NCBI RefSeq assembly: GCF_024213195.1
Contig: NZ_JANAVF010000001.1
Span: 558,001-622,000, forward strand
DNA from: Streptomyces sp. TBY4
GTDB lineage: Bacteria; Actinomycetota; Actinomycetes; Streptomycetales; Streptomycetaceae
Direction of reading: 5' to 3'
DNA length: 64,000 nt
In this document: piece by piece, positions 1 through 7,755 of the stretch
Numbering within the stretch: position 1 is the first letter of the stretch
Layout: each line of letters begins with the position of its first letter
Notes under the pieces: model-generated
Told to the model about the DNA's origin: nothing
Database searches by the model: none
What the model saw: only the letters and a program-made list of their open reading frames with translations
Translations under genes and position numbers: made by a program

Positions 1-503
1 ACGATCATCGAGAACATCAGCTGCTGGAGCTGCTGGAGCGAGAAGGAGATCGGCAGCGAGGCGCGCGGGAAGTGCAGGGCGCGGACCAGGCCGATATTGC
101 CCGGGATCGCTCTGACACCCGCCATCAGCGAGCTCTGCGTGAAGGTGAAGACGAAGACGCCGATCACCAGGAAGGGGATGTAGTCGTGCTTGGCGATGCC
201 TTTGCTGGCGCCGAGGATCAGCCCGAAGATCAGGTAGTAGACCAGCGCGTTCAGCAGGGGGGTCGCCACCTGCCAGATCTGGCCGAGCTTCGCCTGGCTG
301 TACTGCGCCATCAGCTTGGCCCGAGAGAACGCGATGATGAAGTGGCGGCGCTCCCAGAGCTGGCGCACGTACGGGACGAGGCCCGGCCGGGCGCCGCTGA
401 CGGAGAGGCCGTACTTCCTGGCGAGCTCCGCGGGGCTCAGCCCGGCGTCTTCGGACGGCCGCCTGCTCGTGGCAAGGGTTCCGTCCTGGGTTGTGTCACT
501 CAC
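1..503 (-). CDS. ABC-2 type polysaccharide/teichoic acid export permease (partial, 3' end outside window)
   Basis: Encodes the N-terminal 167 residues of a membrane permease of the Wzm/TagG type, which with a Wzt/TagH ATPase moves lipid-linked glycopolymers across the membrane. An amphipathic cytoplasmic stretch (about residues 45-75, with FIIAFSRAKLMAQYSQAKLGQ) is followed by hydrophobic segments at about 80-97 and 105-125, the usual order in this family. The start is GTG at 503 with a GGAAAG-like ribosome site about 9 nt upstream. The remainder, and any ATPase partner, lie beyond position 1. It sits downstream of a glycosyltransferase and two CDP-alcohol phosphotransferases on the same strand, so export of their product is a reasonable inference. 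Family assignment is firm, substrate unknown. Confidence 0.85.
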   Translation of the reverse strand, partial: MSDTTQDGTLATSRRPSEDAGLSPAELARKYGLSVSGARPGLVPYVRQLWERRHFIIAFSRAKLMAQYSQAKLGQIWQVATPLLNALVYYLIFGLILGASKGIAKHDYIPFLVIGVFVFTFTQSSLMAGVRAIPGNIGLVRALHFPRASLPISFSLQQLQQLMFSMI

Positions 504-599
504 AAGATGAAACTTTCCGTCTTCATGATGCGGCAGAAGGTGGCATCGGGCCTGAGTCGATCGGTTCGTGATCGCGCCATGGTCTCAGACCCGGACGAG

Positions 600-1511
600 T
601 CAGATGACAGGCGGTCGGCCCAGCCGGGTCAGCCGCCAGACCGTACGCCATTTCATGGGGCGCCGGGGACCGCAGGAAGTGGTCCAGCCCTCCTTGAAGC
701 CGCCGAACCAGGCCTTGAGCGCCGGCCCGGAGGGCTTGCGCAGCAGCGTCAGCAGGAGCCAGACGCCCACGTAGACCGGGACCAGCGGGGCGGGCAGGTT
801 GCGGCGGGCGAGCCACACCCGGTTGCGAGCCACCATACGGTGGTAGACCGCGTGCCGGGAGGGGGCGGTGGCCGGGTGCAGGAGCACCATGTCCGCCCGG
901 TAGTCGATCAGCCACCCGGCGTCGAGCGCCCGCCAGGCCAGATCGGTTTCCTCGTGCGCGTAGAAGAACTGCCCCGGGAGGTCTCCGACCTGCTCGAACA
1001 CCTTCGTGCGGACGGCGTTGGCGCCGCCCAGGAAGGTGGTGACGCGCGAGGAGCGCATCGGGTCGGAGGCCCGCAGCCGGGGGACGTGCCGCCGCTGGGT
1101 CTCGCCGGTCTGCGGATCGGCGATCCGGAAGCTGACGATGCCCAGCTCGGGGTCCTCGGTGAAGGCCTGCCGGCACAGCTCGGCGGTGTCAGTGCGCTCC
1201 AGCAGTCCGTCGTCGTCCAGGAAGAGCAGGACGTCCGCGTCGAAGCTGTCCAAGCCGCGAGCTCCGGCGGTGCGGAAGGCCTCGATGCCCACGTTGCGGC
1301 CGCCCGGGATGCCCAGGTTCTCGGGCAGCTCGACGGTGCGCACGCCGGCCGCCGGGTCCGCCAGGCCGGTGAGCCGCACGCCCTGGCCCACGACGACCAC
1401 CTCGACCGGGGCCCCGTCCTGCCGGGCCACCGAGTCGAGGAGCGCCTTGAGCTCGTCCGGGCGGTTGCCCATGGTGATGATCACGGCGCCCAGCCGCAGC
1501 GGCGCCGTCAC
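600..1511 (-). CDS. Family 2 glycosyltransferase
   Basis: A 303-residue GT-A fold glycosyltransferase. The N-terminal strand LGAVIITMGNRPDELK, the conserved ENLGIPGGRNVGIEAF stretch (64-79) and the metal-binding aspartates in LLFLDDDG (99-101) mark the nucleotide-sugar domain. FFYAHEETDLAWR is the acceptor/ED motif of GT2 enzymes. A hydrophobic helix near the C terminus (PVYVGVWLLLTLL) suggests membrane association. The GTG start at 1511 overlaps the upstream stop in the form GTGA, indicating translational coupling to the CDP-alcohol phosphotransferase. It probably decorates or elongates the product of this operon. Donor and acceptor cannot be told from sequence. Confidence 0.9.
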   Translation of the reverse strand: MTAPLRLGAVIITMGNRPDELKALLDSVARQDGAPVEVVVVGQGVRLTGLADPAAGVRTVELPENLGIPGGRNVGIEAFRTAGARGLDSFDADVLLFLDDDGLLERTDTAELCRQAFTEDPELGIVSFRIADPQTGETQRRHVPRLRASDPMRSSRVTTFLGGANAVRTKVFEQVGDLPGQFFYAHEETDLAWRALDAGWLIDYRADMVLLHPATAPSRHAVYHRMVARNRVWLARRNLPAPLVPVYVGVWLLLTLLRKPSGPALKAWFGGFKEGWTTSCGPRRPMKWRTVWRLTRLGRPPVI

Positions 1512-2287
1512 TTGAGCCTGCTGGAGGCCAGGACCGACACCAGGTGCAGGACCGTCTGCAGCATCGCGATGCCCGCGAGCACCGCGACGCCGAGGCGCGA
1601 GAAGTACAGGTCGCCGCGCATCTGGTCGAGGACGGCCAGCACCAGGATGAGCAGCGAGGCCTCGATGCCGAGGACCAGGCGGTGGAACTTGAGCGCGGCC
1701 GCGGCCCGGCGGGCGAGCGCCATGCCGGAGGAGCGCGGCGTGGCCGCCGCGTCCTGGACCACGGGCTTGCCCGCCTGGTGGCGGGCGACGCCGACCAGGT
1801 CGGTCTCGGCCTTGATCAGGATCGCGCCGAGCGCCGCGAGGGTGCCGAGGAAGGCCCACAGCCAGTCGATGCGCCCGGTGCCCCACAGGTCGGAGGCGCG
1901 CAGGCCGAAGCCGACCAGCACCGCCGCGTCGCACAGGTAGGCGCCGACCCGGTCCAGGTAGACCCCGGACAGCGAGTACTGCTTCTTCCAGCGGGCGACC
2001 TCGCCGTCGACGCAGTCGAGCAGCAGGTACATCTGCACCGCGACCACGCCGAGGACGGCGCCCCAGACGCCCGGCACCAGCAGGGCCGGGGCCGCGAGCA
2101 CGCCGGCGAGCGTCATCACGTAGGTCAGCTGGTTCGGCGTGACCCTGGTGGTGACGAGGAGGCGGGTGATGCGCAGGGAGATCTCGCGCATGTAGAGGCG
2201 CCCGCCCCAGTGCTCGCCGCTGACCCGGTCCTTGACGCCCGCCGGGTGAACGACGGGCCGGAGTTCAGCTACGGATGGTCTTGGCAT
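1508..2287 (-). CDS. CDP-alcohol phosphatidyltransferase family membrane enzyme with altered motif
   Basis: A 259-residue integral membrane protein of the family that transfers an alcohol phosphate from a CDP-alcohol with release of CMP or the reverse. The signature runs D91-x2-D94-G95-x2-A98-R99-x8-G108-x3-D112, but the position expected to hold the fourth aspartate (116) is alanine (LDRVGAYLCD). I checked this against the DNA. That residue is the proposed catalytic base in the family, so activity may differ or D120 may compensate. About six hydrophobic segments follow. The ATG start overlaps the end of the upstream dehydrogenase gene by 23 bp and the stop overlaps the glycosyltransferase start, so it lies inside a tight operon. 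Confidence 0.85.
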   Translation of the reverse strand: MPRPSVAELRPVVHPAGVKDRVSGEHWGGRLYMREISLRITRLLVTTRVTPNQLTYVMTLAGVLAAPALLVPGVWGAVLGVVAVQMYLLLDCVDGEVARWKKQYSLSGVYLDRVGAYLCDAAVLVGFGLRASDLWGTGRIDWLWAFLGTLAALGAILIKAETDLVGVARHQAGKPVVQDAAATPRSSGMALARRAAAALKFHRLVLGIEASLLILVLAVLDQMRGDLYFSRLGVAVLAGIAMLQTVLHLVSVLASSRLK

Positions 2288-3326
2288 AGTCGGCGTAAGC
2301 GTCCCTGATCTCGGCGGCGGACAGGTTGAGGTGCTCCAGGACGGTGAAGCGTCCCGGGCGGGTCTGGGGGGCGTAATCGACGGCCGCGACGAACTCGTCC
2401 ACGCTGAACCCGATCTCCTCGGGCAGCACGGGCAGGCCGTGTCCGCGCAGCACCTCGACGAAGAGCCCGGACTTGTCCGGGTCCCCCCGCAGGTGCATGG
2501 CGAAGGCCGCGCCGATGCCGACCTGCTCCCCGTGGAGCGCGGAGCGTCCGGGGTAGAGCAGGTCGAAGGCGTGGCTGATCTCGTGGCAGGCGCCGGACGA
2601 GGGGCGGGTGTCCCCGCTGATCGCCATGGCGATGCCGGAGAGGACGAGCGCCTCGGCCAGCACGGTGAGGAACTCGTCGTCGCCCACGCCGCCGGGGTGG
2701 CGCAGTACGGCCTCGCCGGCGGTACGGGCCATGGCGGCGGCCAGGCCGTCGACGGGCTCGCCGTTGAGGCGGTGCGAGAGCTCCCAGTCGGCGATGGCGG
2801 AGATGTTGGAGATCGCGTCGCCGATGCCCGCGCGGACGAACCGCGCCGGGGCCTCGCGGATCACGTCGAGGTCGACGACCATCGCGATCGGCATGGGCAC
2901 GCCGTAGGAGCCGCGGCCGTTGTCGTTGTCCAGGATGGACACCGGCGAGCAGATGCCGTCGTGCGAGAGGTTGGTGGCGACGGCCACCATGGGGAGCCCG
3001 ACCCGCGCCGCGGCGTACTTCGCCACGTCGATGATCTTGCCGCCGCCCAGGCCCACGACGGCGTCGTAGCGGCGTCCCTTTATGTCGTCGGCGAGCTTGA
3101 CCGCGGAGTCGATGGTCCCGTCGACGACGGAGTACCAGTCGGCGTGCGGCAGCACCGGCTCCAGCTTGGCGCGCAGCACCGCACCGGAGCCGCCGCTGAT
3201 GGCGATCGCGAGCTTGCCGGACGCGGAGACGCGCTGGTCGGCCAGGAGGCCGGCCAGGTCGTCCATCGCGCCGCGGCTGATGTCGACGACGACGGGCGAG
3301 GGGATGAGCCTCGTCAGTACTGGCAT
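2265..3326 (-). CDS. Glycerol-1-phosphate dehydrogenase-like (EgsA/AraM) iron-type alcohol dehydrogenase superfamily protein
   Basis: A 353-residue NAD(P)-dependent dehydrogenase-fold protein. GLGGGKIIDVAK (92-103) is the nucleotide-binding motif of the dehydroquinate-synthase/iron-ADH superfamily. NLSHDGICSPVS (119-130), SGACHEISHAFD (244-255) and HGEQVGIG (265-272) match the glycerol-1-phosphate dehydrogenase subgroup, with D170, H248 and H265 the likely metal ligands. In archaea and in Bacillus AraM/EgsA this reaction reduces dihydroxyacetone phosphate to sn-glycerol-1-phosphate. I chose the ATG at 3326 because the protein aligns from MPVLTRL; an ATG at 3377 only adds sequence read through the neighbouring gene. 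It overlaps the nucleotidyltransferase by 13 bp. The actual polyol product here is inferred, not shown. Confidence 0.8.
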   Translation of the reverse strand: MPVLTRLIPSPVVVDISRGAMDDLAGLLADQRVSASGKLAIAISGGSGAVLRAKLEPVLPHADWYSVVDGTIDSAVKLADDIKGRRYDAVVGLGGGKIIDVAKYAAARVGLPMVAVATNLSHDGICSPVSILDNDNGRGSYGVPMPIAMVVDLDVIREAPARFVRAGIGDAISNISAIADWELSHRLNGEPVDGLAAAMARTAGEAVLRHPGGVGDDEFLTVLAEALVLSGIAMAISGDTRPSSGACHEISHAFDLLYPGRSALHGEQVGIGAAFAMHLRGDPDKSGLFVEVLRGHGLPVLPEEIGFSVDEFVAAVDYAPQTRPGRFTVLEHLNLSAAEIRDAYADYAKTIRS

Positions 3327-4066
3327 GCGATCGTCCGGCCCTTGGCGAGGTCGTCGTGGTTGTCGATCTCGACCCACTTGACGTCGCCGATGGGGGCCAC
3401 GTCGATGGTGAAACCGTCGTTGACGAGCTGCTGGTATCCGTCCTCGTAGTAGAGGTCGGGGTCGCGCTCGAAGGTGGTCTTCAGGGCCTCGGCCAGCGCC
3501 TCGGCGGCCTCGGGCTCGATGAGGGTGACGCCGATGTACTCGCCGGTCGCGGTGGCCGGGTCCATCAGCTTCGTGATGCGCTGCACACCCTTCTCGCCGT
3601 CGGTGATGACCTTCATCTCCTCGTCGGCCAGGTTCTTGACCGTGTCGAGGGCGAGGATGATCTTCTGGCCCTTGCCGCGGGCGGCGAGCAGGGTCTTCTC
3701 GACGGAGACCGGGTGGACGGTGTCGCCGTTGGCGAGGATCACACCGCGCTTCAGGACGTCACGGGCGCACCACAGGGAGTAGGCGTTGTTCCACTCCTCG
3801 GCCTTGTCGTTGTCGATCAGCGTGATCTTGACGCCGTACTTGGCCTCCAGGGCCTCCCTGCGCTCGTACACGGCTTCCTTGCGGTAGCCGACGACGATGG
3901 CGACCTCGGTCAGACCGACCTCGGCGAAGTTGCCGAGCGTCAGGTCGAGGACGGTGATGCTCTCCTCGTCCCCTTCGGGTCCGACGGGCACGAGGGCCTT
4001 GGGCAGGGTGTCGGTGTAGGGACGCAGGCGGCGTCCGGCTCCGGCAGCGAGGACGAGGCCGATCAT
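3314..4066 (-). CDS. NTP transferase (sugar/polyol-phosphate cytidylyltransferase-like)
   Basis: A 250-residue nucleotidyltransferase with the N-terminal LVLAAGAGRRLRPYTDTLPKAL signature (residues 4-25) of enzymes that join an NTP to a sugar, polyol or choline phosphate. ILANGDTVHP carries the metal-binding aspartate and EIDNHDDLAKGR closes the fold. The ATG overlaps the stop of the upstream DUF5941 gene (ATGA) and its own stop overlaps the G1P-dehydrogenase-like gene, so the three are translationally coupled. With a polyol-phosphate dehydrogenase and two CDP-alcohol transferases alongside, formation of a CDP-alcohol is the most economical role. Nucleotide specificity cannot be read from the sequence. 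Confidence 0.85.
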   Translation of the reverse strand: MIGLVLAAGAGRRLRPYTDTLPKALVPVGPEGDEESITVLDLTLGNFAEVGLTEVAIVVGYRKEAVYERREALEAKYGVKITLIDNDKAEEWNNAYSLWCARDVLKRGVILANGDTVHPVSVEKTLLAARGKGQKIILALDTVKNLADEEMKVITDGEKGVQRITKLMDPATATGEYIGVTLIEPEAAEALAEALKTTFERDPDLYYEDGYQQLVNDGFTIDVAPIGDVKWVEIDNHDDLAKGRTIACQY

Positions 4067-5853
4067 GCTGGTTCTCCTTCGTCATGTACGGCGGGTGCCC
4101 CGGAGGAAACCCAGAAGCGGATGCTCTCCACGAGCACCACGAGTGCCACGAAAACGGCGAGGGCCGTGAGCGCGACGGGGAAGTCGGTGGCGCGCGACGC
4201 CAGGACGTAGGCCAGGACCGCGGTCAGCAGCACCCGGCCCTCGTGCCCGCCGATCGTCCGCACCAGCCAGTGCGGGGGCGCGCCCGTACCACCGCGAATG
4301 CGGTAGACCGTGTCGTAGTGATGGTAGGCGACCGCCGCGACCAGTCCGAATGCCGCCGGAAGGGCCCCGGGGACGTCCGCCTTGGCGGCGAGGATCAGCA
4401 CGGTGGTGTACTCGGCGGCCCGGAAGACGGGCGGCACGAGCCAGTCGAGGGCGCCCTTGAGCGGCCGGGCGACGGCCGCGCCGGCGAGCAAGGCGTAGAA
4501 GACGGCGGCGACGATCACCTGACGGCTGCCGAAGGTGTGGGCCCATGCGGCCCACAGAAGGGCGCCCGAGCCGATGACGGCCGCGGCGATCCCGGCGCCG
4601 GGGGCCATCCGGCCGATCGCGCGGCCCGTGAGCTCGGCGACGGGGCCCGAGTCGGCGAGGTCCGCGAGGGCCTGCGCGGCGCGGTCGGTCCGCTTCGCCT
4701 TGCGGGTCAGCGAGCGCAGGACCCGGCCGGCCGTGGTGTAGAGCGCGCCGAAGGCGCAGCCGACGAGCAGGGCGTAGAAGACGATCCGCGGGGTGGTGAA
4801 GGCGATGAGGACCGCGATCATGGCCCAGCGTTCGCCGATCGGCAGGATGATCATGCGCCGGACCCAGACCGTCCAGCCGACGCTGTCCAGCTTGTCCGAG
4901 AGGGCCGCCGTCGGACTCGTGTTGGCGGTGGCGTCGTGGTTGGCCTCGTTGAAGGCGAAGTCCACCACGTGCCGGCAGGTCATGAGGATCATCGCGCCGA
5001 GGGCCAGGGCCCATACGTCGTCGCCGTTGCGGGCCGCGCCGAGCGCGAGGCCCGCGTAGAAGGAGTACTCCTTCGCGCGGTCGAAGGTGGCGTCGAGCCA
5101 GGCGCCCATCGTCGAGTACTGGAGCGAGTAGCGGGCGAGCTGCCCGTCCGTGCAGTCCAGGACGAAGGAGACGAGGAGCAGCACGCCGGAGGCCACGTAG
5201 CCCCAGCGGTCGCCGGTGGCGGCGCAGCCGGCCGCGATCAGCGCGGTGATCAGCGAGGCGGTGGTGACCTGGTTGGGGGTCAGTCCGCGGCGCGCGCACC
5301 AGCGGGCGATGTAGCGCGAGTAGGGGCTGATGAAGAAGGTGGTGAAGAACCCGTCGCGGGACTTCACGGCGGTGCGCAGCCGGACGGCCTCCTCGTCGAC
5401 GGCGGCGACGGCGGCGGTGGCCGCCCGGCGCTCTTCGACGGTGGCGGGCACGGCGGCGACGAGGGTGCCGAGCTCGGGGCGGTGCACGGGGGTGCCGGCG
5501 GCCTCGACGGCGGCGGCGAGCCGGTCCGGGTACGTGCCGTGGCCCACGGGGGCGGACGCGTCGAGCGCGGCGGCCCGGTCCAGGGCCGCGCGGGCTCCGG
5601 GCTGGACGGCGAAGGCTCCGGTGACGGCGCAGGCGTCGAACCGCGGGTCGGTCAGCGCGAGCCGCAGGGCGTGCACGTGCCCGACGAACTCCCCGTCCAC
5701 GACGGCCACCCGCTGATCGGCGGGTACGAGCGCCAGTGCGGCGGCGGTGTCCGACGGGGTGGCCGCGGGGCGCACCTCGAAGCCGAGGGAGCGCAGCTCG
5801 TCGGCGAGCGCTGATCCGGGCACCGGCAGGCCGGTAAGGATGACGGTCGGCAG
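4063..5853 (-). CDS. DUF5941-type protein: N-terminal soluble domain plus CDP-alcohol phosphatidyltransferase domain
   Basis: About 596 residues. An N-terminal soluble domain (about 1-160) of nucleotide-sugar-transferase character contains VVDGEFVGHVHALRLAL. A CDP-alcohol phosphotransferase domain follows with the complete motif D-x2-DG-x2-AR-x8-G-x3-D-x3-D (VLDCTDGQLARY, then GAWLDATFD). The C-terminal part has a further block of hydrophobic segments, giving a polytopic membrane protein. I recognise the architecture as DUF5941, common in Streptomyces. I prefer a CTG start at 5853: it has an exact AAGGAG 9 nt upstream and gives the N terminus PTVILTGLPVPG, while the GTG at 5823 has no ribosome site. 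It is the first gene of the operon and overlaps the next by ATGA. Confidence 0.8.
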   Translation of the reverse strand: MPTVILTGLPVPGSALADELRSLGFEVRPAATPSDTAAALALVPADQRVAVVDGEFVGHVHALRLALTDPRFDACAVTGAFAVQPGARAALDRAAALDASAPVGHGTYPDRLAAAVEAAGTPVHRPELGTLVAAVPATVEERRAATAAVAAVDEEAVRLRTAVKSRDGFFTTFFISPYSRYIARWCARRGLTPNQVTTASLITALIAAGCAATGDRWGYVASGVLLLVSFVLDCTDGQLARYSLQYSTMGAWLDATFDRAKEYSFYAGLALGAARNGDDVWALALGAMILMTCRHVVDFAFNEANHDATANTSPTAALSDKLDSVGWTVWVRRMIILPIGERWAMIAVLIAFTTPRIVFYALLVGCAFGALYTTAGRVLRSLTRKAKRTDRAAQALADLADSGPVAELTGRAIGRMAPGAGIAAAVIGSGALLWAAWAHTFGSRQVIVAAVFYALLAGAAVARPLKGALDWLVPPVFRAAEYTTVLILAAKADVPGALPAAFGLVAAVAYHHYDTVYRIRGGTGAPPHWLVRTIGGHEGRVLLTAVLAYVLASRATDFPVALTALAVFVALVVLVESIRFWVSSGAPAVHDEGEPA

Positions 5854-6285
5854 ACGAACTCACTCCTTGCACGCACACGGGTAACGAGCGCCGAGTGGGT
5901 CGGCGGCACGTCGGCAGAGGCTATCGGATGAACGGAAGCAGGGGTTCACCGCCTGTTTACGCTCCGATAAGCCGAAAATCACGGGCCTGTCGGTCCCGTG
6001 GCGATCATCATTGACGATCGGCGGGAGCGATCACAAACCGCCCTCGGCGCTCCCCCTGTTAAGGTGGATCGCAGACGCGTACGAGTTTCGCGTAAGCGTC
6101 CCAATCGCCCGAATGTCACCTAGAAGTGACGAAAGAAGAGAAAGAGGTGGGGTTGATGACCGTCGCAGGCGTCGCCGCCCAGCGCAGCGCACTCCGGTAC
6201 ATCCCCCTCTCCTTCCGGGCGTCCGGCCGGGCCTGATCACACCGATCACCCCCGTCGGCCGGAGCCCCCTTTCCAAGGGTTCACG
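5854..6285. other. Divergent intergenic region, 432 bp
   Basis: Separates the minus-strand glycopolymer operon from a plus-strand methyltransferase gene. It holds the AAGGAG ribosome site of the DUF5941 gene (5863-5868), an inverted repeat GTCAC-N6-GTGAC at 6115-6130, and a purine-rich tract (6131-6150) that forms a ribosome site for a short ORF described separately. Promoters for both directions should lie here, but I found no hexamer pair that I would defend. Confidence 0.5.
6156..6236 (+). CDS. Possible 26-residue small protein or leader peptide
   Basis: ATG at 6156 opens a 26-codon frame ending TGA at 6234-6236 (begins MTVAGVAAQRS, ends RASGRA). It is preceded by a strong purine-rich ribosome site (AAAGAGGTGGGG) at suitable spacing, and just upstream lies the dyad GTCAC-N6-GTGAC. 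The stop is 49 nt before the TTG start of the methyltransferase-GNAT gene on the same strand, so it could be a leader peptide for that gene. There is no recognisable domain. The case rests on the ribosome site and context only. Confidence 0.3.
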   Translation: MTVAGVAAQRSALRYIPLSFRASGRA

Positions 6286-7605
6286 TTGACCGACCACACC
6301 GGTAACACCAGCAACTCCCACAGCACCGATTTCAGCACGGAGAGCGACCTCTTCTTCGAGGCGTTCCTCGCGCTGCACCGCGGCCTGCCCCGGCAGTCCC
6401 CCGGTTCCGAAGCGACCACCCGGCACCTGCTGTCCCTGTGCGGACCGCTGCCCGAGCGGCCGCGCGCCCTGGACCTGGGCTGCGGTCCCGGCCCCAGCGC
6501 CCTGCTGCTCGCCGCCGAGGCGGGCGCTCTCGGCGCCGACGTCACGGCCGTCGATCTCCAGGACGGCTTCCTCGACGAGCTCCGTGCGGCCGCCGCGGCC
6601 CGCGGGCTCTCCGACCGCATCCACGCCGTCAAGGCGGACATCGGCGACCTCGACCTTCCGGACGGATCCTTCGATCTCGTCTGGGCGGAGGGTTCCGCCT
6701 ACAACATCGGCTTCGCCACCGCGCTCGCGCGGTGGAAGCAGCTGCTCGCCCCCGGCGGCACCCTGGTGCTGAGCGAGTGCGAATGGACCGTGGACGAACC
6801 GTCCGCCGGAGCCCGCGCCTTCTGGGACGTGCACTACCCGCTGCGCTCCACCGCCCGCAACCTGGCGGCCGTCCAGGCCGCCGGCTACCAGGTGCTCGCG
6901 GTCCACCGGCAGCCCGACTCCGACTGGGACGCCTACTACGTCCCGCTCGGCGAGCGGACCTCCGCGGCCGCGGAGCCTTCGGGTCCCGAGGCCGCGGCCG
7001 CGCTGGGCTTCGTACGCGAGGAGATCGCGGTACGGGAGCGGTACGGGCACGAGTACGGCTACACCTCCTACGTCCTGCGGCCGGTGACGGCCGGGGACGG
7101 CGGCGGCTGGCCCGTCCGCCCCGAGTCCGACGGGGACGCGGCCGCCGTGCACGCGGTGAACTCGACCGCCTTCGAGACCCCGGCCGAGGCCGATCTCGTG
7201 GACGCGCTGCGCGCGGACGCCTCCTGGCTGCCCGGCCTCTCCTACGTGGCCGAGGGCCCGGACGGGTCGGTCGCGGCGCACGCCCTGCTGACCCGGTGCG
7301 AGGTGGACGGGGTGGCGGCGCTCGCCCTCGCCCCGGTGGCCGCGGCGCCCGCGCTCCAGCGCTCGGGCGCGGGCAGCGCGGTCGTACGGGCCCTGCTCGC
7401 GGCGGCCGCGGAGCGCGGGGAGAACCTCGTGCTCGTCCTCGGGCATCCCGCGTACTACGGGCGGTTCGGGTTCGCGCCGGCTTCGCACTTCGGGATCAGG
7501 GCGCCCTTCGAGGTGCCCGACGAGGCCATGATGGCGCTGGTGCTCGACGATTCGGTGCCGGTTCCCACGGGCACGATCAAGTACCCGGCGCCGTTCGGGG
7601 TCTGA
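6286..7605 (+). CDS. Fusion of SAM-dependent methyltransferase and GNAT N-acetyltransferase
   Basis: 439 residues with two domains. Residues about 20-260 are a class I methyltransferase: RALDLGCGPGPSALLLA is the SAM-binding motif I, followed by VTAVDLQ and a motif-II-like FDLVWAEGSAYNI. Residues about 275-439 are a GNAT domain: GDAAAVHAVNSTAF, the acetyl-CoA strand ALALAPVAAAPALQRSGAGSAVVRALL with its Q/R-x-x-G-x-G/A-like loop, and GHPAYYGRFGFAPA, typical of the GCN5-like enhanced group. The start is TTG at 6286 with AAGGG upstream. Two catalytic domains in one chain suggest successive modification of one substrate, possibly a small molecule. That substrate is unknown. Confidence 0.85.
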   Translation: MTDHTGNTSNSHSTDFSTESDLFFEAFLALHRGLPRQSPGSEATTRHLLSLCGPLPERPRALDLGCGPGPSALLLAAEAGALGADVTAVDLQDGFLDELRAAAAARGLSDRIHAVKADIGDLDLPDGSFDLVWAEGSAYNIGFATALARWKQLLAPGGTLVLSECEWTVDEPSAGARAFWDVHYPLRSTARNLAAVQAAGYQVLAVHRQPDSDWDAYYVPLGERTSAAAEPSGPEAAAALGFVREEIAVRERYGHEYGYTSYVLRPVTAGDGGGWPVRPESDGDAAAVHAVNSTAFETPAEADLVDALRADASWLPGLSYVAEGPDGSVAAHALLTRCEVDGVAALALAPVAAAPALQRSGAGSAVVRALLAAAAERGENLVLVLGHPAYYGRFGFAPASHFGIRAPFEVPDEAMMALVLDDSVPVPTGTIKYPAPFGV

Positions 7606-7640
7606 TGCCGGGTCCGGCCCGTGGCCGGACGAACAAGTTC

Positions 7641-7673
7641 CGCCCCCCGCCGCATATCACGCGGCGGGGGGCG
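7641..7673 (+). terminator. Intrinsic-type hairpin after methyltransferase-GNAT gene
   Basis: A perfect 13-bp GC-rich stem (CGCCCCCCGCCGC and its complement) around a 7-nt loop ATATCAC, 36 nt after the stop codon. There is no U-tract, as is common for Streptomyces terminators. Confidence 0.7.
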
Positions 7674-7755
7674 GACATGCGCGGATCACCGAAGTCGGGG
7701 CAATCCCCATTTGTACGGCAGACTTGAAAGCCGAAGTCCGAAGCGAAGGATGGGT

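Noticed and set aside
72..1940. Plus-strand frame across the permease, glycosyltransferase and phosphotransferase genes
   Set aside because: Shadow of three real minus-strand genes; low-complexity translation.
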